Shown one piece after another: positions 36,482 through 44,018 of a stretch of 64,000 nt of DNA. Where the stretch lies: positions 372,001-436,000 of the forward strand of contig NZ_CP083740.1 of the NCBI RefSeq assembly GCF_020150455.1, in the 5' to 3' direction. Source of the DNA: Bremerella sp. TYQ1 (GTDB lineage Bacteria > Planctomycetota > Planctomycetia > Pirellulales > Pirellulaceae). Below the pieces are notes generated by a model. It searched no databases, was not told where the DNA came from, and was given only the letters and a program-made list of their open reading frames with translations. Both the position numbers and the translations under genes were made by a program. Positions within the stretch are counted from its first letter, which is position 1; each line of letters opens with the position of its first letter.

Positions 36482-38533
36482 ATGAACCAGGACCTGCCTA
36501 GCATGGGTGCGGCTAATGAAAAACTCACCTCGGAAGTCGTCAAATGGTGGACAGAGATGTCGGCGGTTTGCGACTTTGTTTTGACTGGATTCGATCCGGA
36601 AGCCTCGCTTGAAAAACGAGTCGAATGGGCCATCGCCTGTGGCCTCGAAATCGGTACGATCTATTCTCGGTTCAGCACCAAGCTACAGCATTCGACGGAT
36701 GACCAGGTCCGAGAGTGTATCCAATGGGCGGCAAAGAATCGCATCTACGTTCCGCCGGAGTACATTTCTGTAGACGAGGGCGTAAAGGGAAAGCAAACTC
36801 AGCGGGCTGGTCTCGACAGGACGAAACGGATCCTTCGCAAACGGCATGCTAAGGTCCTCTTGGTCTACAAAGCCAGCCGACTGTTCCGGCAGGCAGGTAA
36901 GGGATACCAATTCATCAACGAGGAGGTCGTCGAAGAAGGTCTGCGAGCCGTTAGCGTTTCTCAAGGCATTGATACCAACGACCGCAAGACCTGGAAACTG
37001 CAGTTGCAGATCCATGGCCTCTTGGACGATATGCTACTCGATGCAATTGCCGATCACGTTCGCTCGGGGCTGACGGGCCTGTTCCTTAACGGTTATACGA
37101 CGGGGGCACTCGGGATCGGTTATCGCCGTAAGGTGATTCCCGGTGCCCCACTCACCAATCGCGGTCTCCCTCGCACGATGCCCGAGGTCGACCCGGAAGC
37201 GGCCAAGCTGATTCAGGAACATGCCCAATTGTTACTCAATGGCATGGCGGTCCGCGAAGGCGTACGACGCTGGAACGCGGTCGGCGGTCCCGTGGACCCA
37301 CGATCTTCAAGCGGCAAGATGAGCTACCAAAGCTATCGACGACTCTTCACGAATATTCGCCTTGTCGGAAGATGGGAGTTCGGTCGCCGTCGTAATCAGT
37401 TTTCGACGAAGCTCGATAGTGTCAAGCAAGTCGAACAGCCTGATAACGAGGTGACCACCTTGCAGTGCGAAGAACTACGGATTCTGGATGACGCCACGTT
37501 CGAGGCGCTGCAAACGTTGTTTGGTGAACGTAAGACAGGTCCCCGAGGACCTCGTAAGGCTAAGAAGCTGAAACTGTGGGACTTGACCACAGAGTTCTTC
37601 TTCTGTGAACGCTGCAGCACGCCCGAGAGCCCGGTTCGGTTCTACCAAACGGGTGCTCAAGGCAAGGCGATGCAGTGCAAGAATGGTGACCAGTGTCCGT
37701 GCAAGTCGGCCGTTCGTCGCAAAGATGCGGTCGAGGCGATCTGCAACAGTCTCAGCCAGCTGATCCTGCGTGATGCCGAGCTGATCGAGTCGATCGTACT
37801 GCAGTGCCAGCAGTTGGATGCTCAGGCTGACCAGGGTCTGGAACAACAGCTAGTCCAGGCTCGTAAGCAGTTGGCTTTGCTCAAAAACCGGGTCCACGAT
37901 CTGTTCGAGTTGTCAGGCGAAGGCACCGAGGACGATCGCAAGGAGATCAAGGCCCGACTGCGGGCTGCCCAGTTGCAGCGGAACGCCGCCCAGAGCGAAG
38001 TGAATCGCTTGCAGCGGGCGGTCGACGGGACGACCAGCACGATGACGGTGGAACAGATCCGCGAGCGTCTGGCCGAGATGTGCGATCTGTTGAGCACAGC
38101 GGCGAATGGCGACCTCGGCGAGGATGCCGTCTACAAGACGCTCGCCGTATTCCGTGCTTTGACAGGCGGACAGATTTGGGTGCAGGTCGAACAGCGTGCC
38201 AATCGCAAACGGACTAACATCCGGGGGACCTTTCGTCCTCAACTGTTGAAGGCGTTCTCCGAACCGCTCCCAGGGGCCCATGCCCCGACTGCGGAACTGG
38301 TCACGGTCTGGCTACGCAAGCCGCCTCGCCTGGATCTGATTGCCGAACGCGTCCATCAACTGATCGACATCGAGGGCATGAGCCATCGCGAGACCGCAAA
38401 ACAACTGAAGCGCGAAGGGCACAACGTCAATTCGGGAAACGTTTGGTACAGCTACCGTCGCTGGTACGAGATGCAAGGCCTTGAGCCGCCAAACGTCCCC
38501 TACAACAACGGCAAAAAGCGACGCCCTCGCTAA
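36482..38533 (+). CDS. Large serine recombinase
   Basis: The 683-residue protein has a resolvase-type catalytic domain at about 57-215: TIYSRFSTKLQ with nucleophile Ser near residue 65, and LVYKASRLFRQ with the catalytic Arg. The recombinase domain follows (GALGIGYRRKV and onwards), then a zinc ribbon with Cys in FFFCERCSTPE and QCKNGDQCPCKS, a long coiled coil (about 455-520), and a C-terminal extension with an HTH-like MSHRETAKQL. An extra 55 residues precede the catalytic domain. AGAGGAGG upstream of ATG 36482 is a strong ribosome site. Two recombinases of different chemistry in one island suggest nested elements or separate insertion and excision duties. Confidence 0.93.
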   Translation: MNQDLPSMGAANEKLTSEVVKWWTEMSAVCDFVLTGFDPEASLEKRVEWAIACGLEIGTIYSRFSTKLQHSTDDQVRECIQWAAKNRIYVPPEYISVDEGVKGKQTQRAGLDRTKRILRKRHAKVLLVYKASRLFRQAGKGYQFINEEVVEEGLRAVSVSQGIDTNDRKTWKLQLQIHGLLDDMLLDAIADHVRSGLTGLFLNGYTTGALGIGYRRKVIPGAPLTNRGLPRTMPEVDPEAAKLIQEHAQLLLNGMAVREGVRRWNAVGGPVDPRSSSGKMSYQSYRRLFTNIRLVGRWEFGRRRNQFSTKLDSVKQVEQPDNEVTTLQCEELRILDDATFEALQTLFGERKTGPRGPRKAKKLKLWDLTTEFFFCERCSTPESPVRFYQTGAQGKAMQCKNGDQCPCKSAVRRKDAVEAICNSLSQLILRDAELIESIVLQCQQLDAQADQGLEQQLVQARKQLALLKNRVHDLFELSGEGTEDDRKEIKARLRAAQLQRNAAQSEVNRLQRAVDGTTSTMTVEQIRERLAEMCDLLSTAANGDLGEDAVYKTLAVFRALTGGQIWVQVEQRANRKRTNIRGTFRPQLLKAFSEPLPGAHAPTAELVTVWLRKPPRLDLIAERVHQLIDIEGMSHRETAKQLKREGHNVNSGNVWYSYRRWYEMQGLEPPNVPYNNGKKRRPR

Positions 38534-38557
38534 TCTGACCGTGATCGATCGATCATC

Positions 38558-38587
38558 AACGCCTCGTCCTCGCGACGAGGCGTTTTT
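38558..38587 (+). terminator. Intrinsic terminator after the serine recombinase
   Basis: AACGCCTCGTC (38558-38568) pairs perfectly with GACGAGGCGTT (38574-38584) around a 5-nt loop, and the stem runs into a T5 tract (38583-38587). It begins 25 bp after the recombinase stop. Confidence 0.9.
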
Positions 38588-38634
38588 CATGCGCCTAGCG
38601 ATTTTGGACTATCACCCAAATGAAAGGAGGATGA

Positions 38635-38796
38635 ATGCCCCCCATTTCTGATTCAAGTCATGTTCAAGATTCGGAGACCGACTCGCAGCGAGCGCAACTG
38701 GCGACTAATCTCGCCTACCTCGTCGTGCAGGCAAATAGACGTAAGCAGCAAGGCGGAGAAAAGACATCGAATAACGCCGAGGCTCCCGAAAACTAA
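38635..38796 (+). CDS. Small hydrophilic protein
   Basis: A 53-codon gene starting at ATG 38635 with the very strong ribosome site AAAGGAGG 4-5 nt upstream. The product begins MPPISDSSHVQDSETDSQRA and contains a short helix LATNLAYLVVQANRRKQQ before a polar tail. I recognise no family. Its last codon overlaps the start of repeat copy D. An overlapping ATG at 38631 opens a different frame and is not favoured. Confidence 0.55.
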   Translation: MPPISDSSHVQDSETDSQRAQLATNLAYLVVQANRRKQQGGEKTSNNAEAPEN

Positions 38797-38845
38797 ATTT
38801 CTGCCCAAAACGGGGCATAAATAGATGAGGGAGGTCTTATCCCTT
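38793..38845 (+). promoter_or_regulatory. Island boundary/promoter repeat, copy D
   Basis: AAATTT (38795-38800), 17 nt, TAAATA (38818-38823), then GATGAGGG. AGGGA (38828-38832) can pair with TCCCT (38840-38844). It overlaps the stop of the small gene and is about 90 bp before the DUF1257 gene, placing it as promoter of the cargo operon. Confidence 0.6.
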
Positions 38846-38911
38846 CCATGGTCATCACCATCTCCAGCTGAGAGGTGACCGCAATCTACTTCATCCCACA
38901 CAGGAGGTCTT

Positions 38912-39274
38912 ATGTCACATATCGTCAGCATCAAAACCGAAGTTCGTGATGTTACGGCGATCCGCCAGGCAACACGACGACTTCAACTTCCCGAGCCCAC
39001 GTACGGTGAGGTTCGCCTGTTCAATGATCGTAAGCGGGGCTGGGCGATCCAGCTTCGAGATTGGCGTTATCCGGTTGTCGCCGACGTGACGACCGGTCGG
39101 CTCGATTACGACAACTACAACGGCCATTGGGGCAGCCAGAAAGAACTCGATCAGTTTCTGCAGCGGTATGCCGTCGAGCGGGCGACGATCGAAGCCCGCA
39201 AGCAAGGCCACACCGCCGTCGAACAGGCGCTTCCGGACGGAAGCATCAAACTCGTCATTCAAGTTGGAGGGTAA
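38912..39274 (+). CDS. DUF1257 (Ycf35-like) protein
   Basis: The 120-residue product, MSHIVSIKTEVRDVTAIRQA and onwards, with WAIQLRDWRYPVVADVTTGR, YDNYNGHWG and a C-terminal DGSIKLVIQVGG, matches DUF1257, the family of the plastid/cyanobacterial Ycf35 protein. Its biochemical role is unknown. CAGGAGG lies before ATG 38912. It is followed at 4 bp by the DUF2997 gene. The pairing with DUF2997 and a Ycf46-like ATPase is the notable point. Confidence 0.85.
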   Translation: MSHIVSIKTEVRDVTAIRQATRRLQLPEPTYGEVRLFNDRKRGWAIQLRDWRYPVVADVTTGRLDYDNYNGHWGSQKELDQFLQRYAVERATIEARKQGHTAVEQALPDGSIKLVIQVGG

Positions 39275-39278
39275 GCTC

Positions 39279-39473
39279 TTGAAAACTATTGAGATTATCG
39301 TCAGCCCCACTGGCGAGTCACGCCTAGAAACGAGGGGCTTTCAGGGGACGGAGTGTCGCGAGGCAAGCCGCATTCTGGAAGCCGCCTTGGGACAACAAAC
39401 GTCCGAGACGCTCACAGCCGAGTTCCACGCCTCGGAAATCACGCAACAAAATCAAATCGAACAGAAGGAATAA
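39279..39473 (+). CDS. DUF2997 protein
   Basis: A 64-residue protein starting at TTG 39279 with GGAGGG 7 nt upstream, inside the last codons of the previous gene. KTIEIIVSPTGESRLETRGF followed by GTECREASRILEAALG is the DUF2997 pattern, with a conserved Cys and an amphipathic helix. Members are typically 50-70 residues and sit next to DUF1257. Function unknown. An in-frame extension upstream would overlap DUF1257 heavily and is rejected. Confidence 0.82.
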   Translation: MKTIEIIVSPTGESRLETRGFQGTECREASRILEAALGQQTSETLTAEFHASEITQQNQIEQKE

Positions 39474-39479
39474 CTGCCT

Positions 39480-40133
39480 ATGGATCCCATACTCAAACAC
39501 CCATCCCACAAAGCGGTCGATCTGGCACGCGTTCTGGTGATTGTCGAGGGAACCAACGACATTGAGTTCCTCCGTCGGATTTCATTGACGCTGCATGCGC
39601 ACAATCAAGACTTGCCCAATCTGGCCGAAATGGAACAGCAAGGGCAATTGGTGTTCGTTCCTTTCGGGGGCAGCAACTTGCCCAGTTGGACCTATCGGTT
39701 CGCTTCGCTGGGTAAACCAGAGTTTTTCTTGCTCGACCATGAAGTGCCGCCCGAAACGGAACAGCGTCAGGAATTGGCCGAGGTGATCAACCAGCGGCCA
39801 AACTGTCGAGCGGTGCTTACGCGCAAGCGTAGCCTGGAAAACTATCTTCATCCAGCAGCGATCCGAGAAGTTGCTCCAATCGAACTTACATTTGGCGACT
39901 TCGATCCGGTGGCCATCCTCGTCGCCAAGCAGCTCTATGAGAGCGGTCTCCACGACAGGCCTTGGGAGCTCTTATCGCGACGTTCGCAGAATCGCCAGTC
40001 CAGCCGTGCCAAACGCTGGCTCAACACGCAGGTCGCGGCCCATATGACCATTGACCACCTTCGGAACCGAGATCCCGAAGGCGAAATCGCCACCTGGCTG
40101 ACCACGATCGGACAACTAGCCCACTCTGTCTAA
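39480..40133 (+). CDS. TOPRIM-like protein (OLD/DUF4435 type)
   Basis: The 217-residue protein begins with a TOPRIM-like fold: VLVIVEGTNDIEFL gives the Glu (near residue 23) and EGxxD pattern, FVPFGGSN follows, and FFLLDHEV gives an acidic pair near residue 87. CRAVLTRKRSLENYLHP resembles the 'K-R-x-x-E-N-Y' motif of OLD-type TOPRIM and DUF4435 proteins. TOPRIM domains with Mg2+ cut or relax DNA or handle RNA; here no ATPase is fused, but a separate AAA gene is adjacent. It ends in an intrinsic terminator overlapping the stop, so the ATPase may have its own promoter or depend on readthrough. Confidence 0.75.
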   Translation: MDPILKHPSHKAVDLARVLVIVEGTNDIEFLRRISLTLHAHNQDLPNLAEMEQQGQLVFVPFGGSNLPSWTYRFASLGKPEFFLLDHEVPPETEQRQELAEVINQRPNCRAVLTRKRSLENYLHPAAIREVAPIELTFGDFDPVAILVAKQLYESGLHDRPWELLSRRSQNRQSSRAKRWLNTQVAAHMTIDHLRNRDPEGEIATWLTTIGQLAHSV

Positions 40134-40155
40134 AGCTCGCTCTCGCGAGCTTTTT
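40132..40155 (+). terminator. Intrinsic terminator after the TOPRIM gene
   Basis: AAAGCTCGC (40132-40140) pairs perfectly with GCGAGCTTT (40145-40153) around a TCTC loop, with T5 (40151-40155). It starts inside the stop codon, 32 bp before the ATPase gene. Confidence 0.88.
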
Positions 40156-40186
40156 CATTTCAAGACTTCATTTACAAGGAATCGGT

Positions 40187-41683
40187 ATGCGCTTAGCAGA
40201 AGAAATACAGGAACTGGTGCGAGCTGGCTTCAGTGGCATCTGGATTCGCAGCTGCGAACAGGATGATGCGATCGCCGAACTGGCTCAGCTTTGCCGCGAC
40301 GAAGACTGGCGGATGAATACCTGGGATATTGATGTCGGTCTCAGAGGTGCCCCGACGGCCCCAGCAGAATCGCCAGCGGTGTCGGTCACCGATCCCTTAG
40401 GGGCTGTGCGACATCTCGAATCGCTTCCCAGCAGCGGACAGCCTTCGCTCCTGGTACTATCGAATCTCCACCGTTTCCTCGGCTCAGCGGAGGTGGTACA
40501 GGCAATCTCTCACCAGGTTTCGCAGGGAAAAGCTCATCAGCGTTTTCTCGTGATTCTGGCACCGGTGGTTCAGCTACCAGTGGAACTCGAACGTGTGTTC
40601 ACCGTGGTAGAGCATGAGCTGCCATCTCGGGAACAACTTGCAGAAATTGCCGCAGAGATTGCGACCGAAGGAGATGAGTTCCCTGCAGGTGTGGAGCGAG
40701 AACGGATTCTCGATGCGGCCTGTGGCTTGAGCCGCTACGAGGCGGAAAACGCGTTTGCCCTATCCCTGGTGAGGCATGGCCGACTGGAGCCGTCGGCTAT
40801 CTGGCAACTCAAGTCGCAGACGCTCATCAAGAGTGGTCTGCTTTCGCTTCATCGTGGCGGAGAGTCGTTTGCCGAACTGGGAGGGTTAGGATCGCTCAAA
40901 CAGTTTTGCTGTCAGGCACTGCGATCACATGAATCCCACTCAGTCCAAGCGAAGGGCGTATTGCTGCTGGGGGTGCCGGGCACGGGTAAGTCTGCCTTCG
41001 CCAAGGCGCTTGGCCGTGAGATTGGCAGGCCGACGTTGACGCTCGACGTCGGTGCACTCATGGGCGGCATCGTCGGCCAAACTGAGGAGCGAACTCGTAG
41101 GGCGTTGAAAATCATCGATGCGATGCAGCCTGCGGTACTCTTCATCGACGAATTGGAAAAGGCCCTCGGCGGCACCTCCAATTCCGGCCAGACCGATAGC
41201 GGTGTGGGCTCACGGATGCTCGGGGCGCTACTCACCTGGCTGGCTGATCACGAATCGGACGTGTTCGTGATTGCTACGAGTAACGACGTCTCTAAGCTAC
41301 CGCCGGAGCTCACTCGAGCGGAACGCTTCGATGCAATTTTCTTTCTCGACTTACCTGGGAGGTCACAGAAGGAAGCGATCTGGCAGATGTATCTGGAACG
41401 CTTTGGGTTGGAGCACTCGCAGGATCTGCCCAACGACGGATCGTGGACGGGCGCCGAGATTCGTGCCTGTTGCCGGTTGGCCGCTCTCTTGAATGTTTCC
41501 TTGGTGCAGGCGGCGCAGAACGTGGTTCCGGTCGCCGTCACGTCCGCCGAGTCGGTTGAGCGACTCCGTAGCTGGGCGAGCGGTCGCTGTCTCTCTGCCG
41601 AGTCCGGGGGCATGTTCACCACAACGACTCAGGCTACGCGAAAGTCGCGGCGACGACTAACCCAGAACCCTGAATCCAATTAG
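40187..41683 (+). CDS. Ycf46-like AAA ATPase
   Basis: The 498-residue protein has an N-terminal region (about 1-230) of unknown fold, beginning LAEEIQELVRAGFSGIWIRS, and a classical AAA module: Walker A GVPGTGKSAFAKAL (near 262), Walker B AVLFIDELEKALGG (near 320), sensor VIATSND and a second Arg region in RAERFDAIFFLDLP. The Glu-Lys after Walker B and the GSRMLGALLTWLADH segment match Ycf46-type ATPases of cyanobacteria and plastids. It presumably forms a ring and remodels a protein or nucleoprotein partner. The neighbours DUF1257 and DUF2997 are themselves known from cyanobacteria, which suggests a functional set. Confidence 0.88.
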   Translation: MRLAEEIQELVRAGFSGIWIRSCEQDDAIAELAQLCRDEDWRMNTWDIDVGLRGAPTAPAESPAVSVTDPLGAVRHLESLPSSGQPSLLVLSNLHRFLGSAEVVQAISHQVSQGKAHQRFLVILAPVVQLPVELERVFTVVEHELPSREQLAEIAAEIATEGDEFPAGVERERILDAACGLSRYEAENAFALSLVRHGRLEPSAIWQLKSQTLIKSGLLSLHRGGESFAELGGLGSLKQFCCQALRSHESHSVQAKGVLLLGVPGTGKSAFAKALGREIGRPTLTLDVGALMGGIVGQTEERTRRALKIIDAMQPAVLFIDELEKALGGTSNSGQTDSGVGSRMLGALLTWLADHESDVFVIATSNDVSKLPPELTRAERFDAIFFLDLPGRSQKEAIWQMYLERFGLEHSQDLPNDGSWTGAEIRACCRLAALLNVSLVQAAQNVVPVAVTSAESVERLRSWASGRCLSAESGGMFTTTTQATRKSRRRLTQNPESN

Positions 41684-41716
41684 CCCAAAACTAACCCATC
41701 TTTACGTGAGGTATTT

Positions 41717-42658
41717 ATGACGGCAACAACTTTAGAACAGCCGACCGATCGCAGCAGCCCCTCCGGGAGACTGCGATCCACCATGTGCGCGACCCGGGTA
41801 AACTTTACCTGGTTAGGCACGCAGAAGACGTTGACCCCAGCTCAACGGGCTCAGGCGGCGCTATCCTTCGACGCTCAGGGCGAATTCTTGAGTGCGGGCA
41901 AGAAACTGCTCGACACAAAGAATCCACGCTTCAAAGCGGTGACCTCGGAACGGAATCGAATCCGCTCGTTCTGGACGTCCATGAGCCTGCCTTATCCGGA
42001 ACCGGCTGTGCGATTGATTCGGCAGGATAGGGTCGACACGTTTCAAGACTGGATGAGTGAGCATCGCCAGGAGCTAACCAAGGCAGTCGAGGAACTCGAC
42101 GAAGATTATTTCTCGCTGAAAGAGGCAGCGCGGCAGCGACTTGGTCGCCTCTACAACGAGGCCGATTACCCAATATCGTTGATCGGGCTGTTCGACGTTA
42201 CCTGGGATTTCCCCAATGTGGAGGCTCCGTCCTATCTGCGGCAACTCGATCCTCAGCTGTACCAGGAAGAGTGTCGTCGCGTGCAGGCTCGGTTTGATGA
42301 GGCAGTTCAACTGGCTGAGTCCGCCTTCGTGGAAGAGCTATCCGGCTTGGTTACACATCTGACGGAACGCCTTTCGGGACAGCAGGATGGTCGCGCCAAA
42401 GTCTTTCGGGACTCGGCGGTTGGAAATTTGAATGAGTTCTTTGAGCGATTTCGTTCCTTGAATGTTCGGTCAAATGACCAACTCGACTCACTCGTTTCAC
42501 AGTGCCAGGACATTGTCCAGGGCGTTCAACCTCAGACGTTACGAGACGACGCTCAGGTACGCCAGACGGTCAGCCGTGAACTATCGAGCGTTCAGGCCAC
42601 GTTGGACGAACTGTTGGTCGATCGTCCACGTCGGCGGATTATCCGCTCCCCGAAGTGA
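41717..42658 (+). CDS. DUF3150-like coiled-coil protein
   Basis: The 313-residue product is almost wholly helical with long charged segments: VEELDEDYFSLKEAARQRLG, ECRRVQARFDEAVQLAESAF and FRSLNVRSNDQLDSLVSQCQ. A central hydrophobic-aromatic patch reads YPISLIGLFDVTWDFPNVEA. The overall layout (KxLxxxxxR, central 'W.FPN', C-terminal coil) resembles DUF3150, a family found in phages and mobile elements next to AAA ATPases. A partner or substrate adaptor for the upstream ATPase is inferred. It lies 33 bp downstream of that gene and 8 bp before the next. Confidence 0.65.
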   Translation: MTATTLEQPTDRSSPSGRLRSTMCATRVNFTWLGTQKTLTPAQRAQAALSFDAQGEFLSAGKKLLDTKNPRFKAVTSERNRIRSFWTSMSLPYPEPAVRLIRQDRVDTFQDWMSEHRQELTKAVEELDEDYFSLKEAARQRLGRLYNEADYPISLIGLFDVTWDFPNVEAPSYLRQLDPQLYQEECRRVQARFDEAVQLAESAFVEELSGLVTHLTERLSGQQDGRAKVFRDSAVGNLNEFFERFRSLNVRSNDQLDSLVSQCQDIVQGVQPQTLRDDAQVRQTVSRELSSVQATLDELLVDRPRRRIIRSPK

Positions 42659-42666
42659 GGTGCCCT

Positions 42667-42915
42667 ATGCAACTTGTCATCTCATCCACCGGGACCATTC
42701 GCTGTCTCTATGACGAGACGCTCGACCTCCATACGCTCGGCACACTATCGATCTCGCGCGGCTCCCATGTCGAGCCGAACGAAGATGGCCAGTGGTTCGC
42801 AGATCTTTCGCCCGTCGGCGGGCCACAGCTCGGGCCTTTCGTTAGTCGTAGTGACGCGTTGACCGCTGAGGTTCGCTGGCTTGAAGAGAATTGGCTCTCT
42901 TCAAGCAACGACTAA
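42667..42915 (+). CDS. Small protein of unknown function
   Basis: The 82-residue product from ATG 42667 (GAGG 6 nt upstream) reads QLVISSTGTIRCLYDETLDL, HVEPNEDGQWFADLSPVGGP and EVRWLEENWL. It is compact, beta-then-helix, with a 'W-x-A-D-L-S-P-V-x-G-P' block that looks conserved, but I do not know a named family. It closes the ATPase/DUF3150 unit and is followed by a strong terminator. Confidence 0.68.
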   Translation: MQLVISSTGTIRCLYDETLDLHTLGTLSISRGSHVEPNEDGQWFADLSPVGGPQLGPFVSRSDALTAEVRWLEENWLSSSND

Positions 42916-42941
42916 CGCACCTTTATTATCACAAACCTTCC

Positions 42942-42979
42942 AAAGCCCTTGCTGGATTGCGATCCGGCAAGGGCTTTTT
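42942..42979 (+). terminator. Intrinsic terminator closing the ATPase unit
   Basis: AAAGCCCTTGC (42942-42952) pairs perfectly with GCAAGGGCTTT (42967-42977) around a 14-nt loop, followed by T's to 42979. It lies 26 bp after the preceding stop. Confidence 0.9.
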
Positions 42980-43009
42980 CTGTTTCTTGACCTAAGGAGA
43001 AATGAATCC

Positions 43010-43225
43010 ATGCAAGCTTCAGAGTTTTATCGAGCCGTTGCTGAGGCAACTGGCGAAAGCGTTGCCACGATCCGTCAACTTGGATTTTCGCTAGTCGAGG
43101 AACCATTAGACGACCTGGATGACGATGTCTGTTTCGGCCCGAACGTCATCGACTGGGACGAAGTCGAGTATTTGAGAGCACGGGAGTCTTCGGGGAGCGA
43201 GTCTTATGAACCGAAAGCAGCCTAA
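43010..43225 (+). CDS. Small acidic protein
   Basis: The 71-residue product starts at ATG 43010, with AAGGAGA 9 nt upstream. An HTH-like N-terminal helix pair (EFYRAVAEATGESVATIRQL) is followed by a very acidic stretch (EEPLDDLDDDV). The TGESVATIRQLGF segment could be a short DNA-binding helix, but the acidic rest argues against strong DNA binding. No family recognised. It overlaps the next small gene by 20 bp. Confidence 0.6.
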   Translation: MQASEFYRAVAEATGESVATIRQLGFSLVEEPLDDLDDDVCFGPNVIDWDEVEYLRARESSGSESYEPKAA

Positions 43226-43385
43226 CTCCCAAACTTCGAGAACAGCAGCCTTGTCACTAACGCCACATTATCGGAATGCAGCGGATCAAGTCGATCTGCG
43301 TTTGATCCGAGGTGGTCAGCAGCGAGGGCGGCGTCAGTACCGATACCATCCTCGTTGTGCGAATTTGCGGCGCTCGGACAGGTAG
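43206..43385 (+). CDS. Small basic protein
   Basis: A 59-residue reading frame from ATG 43206, overlapping the previous gene's end. The product is strongly basic: VDLRLIRGGQQRGRRQYRYH, then PRCANLRRSDR. The acidic upstream and basic downstream products in overlapping genes could form a pair, which is inference. GCGAG is the only ribosome-site-like element, so support is mainly from position and composition. Confidence 0.4.
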   Translation: MNRKQPNSQTSRTAALSLTPHYRNAADQVDLRLIRGGQQRGRRQYRYHPRCANLRRSDR

Positions 43386-43413
43386 GTTTGTTACTTCGAG
43401 ACTGGGAGGAACT

Positions 43414-43542
43414 ATGGAAACCATCGTGCAGGCTGCATTCTGGGCCGTCGTTGCCTGGGCTTGCTACAAAACCGGAAAGCAATTGGGAAGTCGGAAGGGA
43501 TTCAACGCCGGTCGGCGACGTGGACGTTCATCGAGACGATAA
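43414..43542 (+). CDS. Small single-helix membrane protein
   Basis: A 42-residue gene with an excellent ribosome site GGGAGGA just upstream of ATG 43414. The product METIVQAAFWAVVAWACYKT is a hydrophobic helix, followed by a basic tail (GRRRGRSSRR) that would stay in the cytoplasm. This is the layout of a small regulatory membrane peptide or of a toxin-like peptide; nothing decides between them. It is followed 18 bp later by the strongest terminator of the window. Confidence 0.6.
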   Translation: METIVQAAFWAVVAWACYKTGKQLGSRKGFNAGRRRGRSSRR

Positions 43543-43560
43543 TAATGTTGCCGTAAACAA

Positions 43561-43606
43561 CGCAGCAGGGCCGTCCAGATGGGCGGCCCTGCTGCGTTTT
43601 CTTTTT
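43561..43606 (+). terminator. Strong intrinsic terminator at the end of the island cargo
   Basis: CGCAGCAGGGCCG (43561-43573) pairs perfectly over 13 bp with CGGCCCTGCTGCG (43584-43596), loop 10 nt, followed by TTTTCTTTTT (43597-43606). Confidence 0.93.
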
Positions 43607-44018
43607 AGCTATCCATCGGAAAATGTCTCCCCCATTCCGGGAGTTTCAATTCTCAAGACCACGAAAGGTAAGACTGTCTTAACAGTCATATAACGTGACG
43701 CGGCCCGAAAGCACATTGTCACCTGACTACGCTGGTCGTTCGGGATTAGGCGCCTGGAATATGGATATCACAATAGTTCGCGTCGGCTCCTCTTTCGGGC
43801 CTGACGTCGGTTCAACGTGCCCTCCTATTTCGATGAGGCAACGATCATTCCGATTGCCAAATGTTCCTCCTCCTCACTCGAAGTCGATGGTTGGTGCTTC
43901 TCGAATCGAGGTTCTTTCCCACGAATTTCAAGAATGAAATGTTTGGCAGCCAAGAAATCGCCAAGTAGAATTATGGCCGATCTATCCCAATCGAAAGCTA
44001 AACAAGGGACAAGTTAGA
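43607..44018. other. Intergenic region with half of the island repeat
   Basis: No convincing gene. GACTGT/ACAGTC form a small hairpin at 43676-43688, running into GTCATATAAC (43685-43694) and GTGA, identical over ten bases to the -10 half of repeat copy C, but no AAATTT lies 17 nt upstream. This may mark the right part of the island. I found no direct repeat of the left edge that would define attachment sites. Confidence 0.4.

Noticed and set aside
43695..43937. 80-residue reading frame after the island terminator
   Set aside because: No ribosome site and no protein-like pattern; it overlaps the half repeat.
31000..44018. Search for a matching attachment-site pair flanking the island
   Set aside because: By eye I found no direct repeat longer than about 10 bp between the left edge and the region after 43.6 kb, and no tRNA gene.
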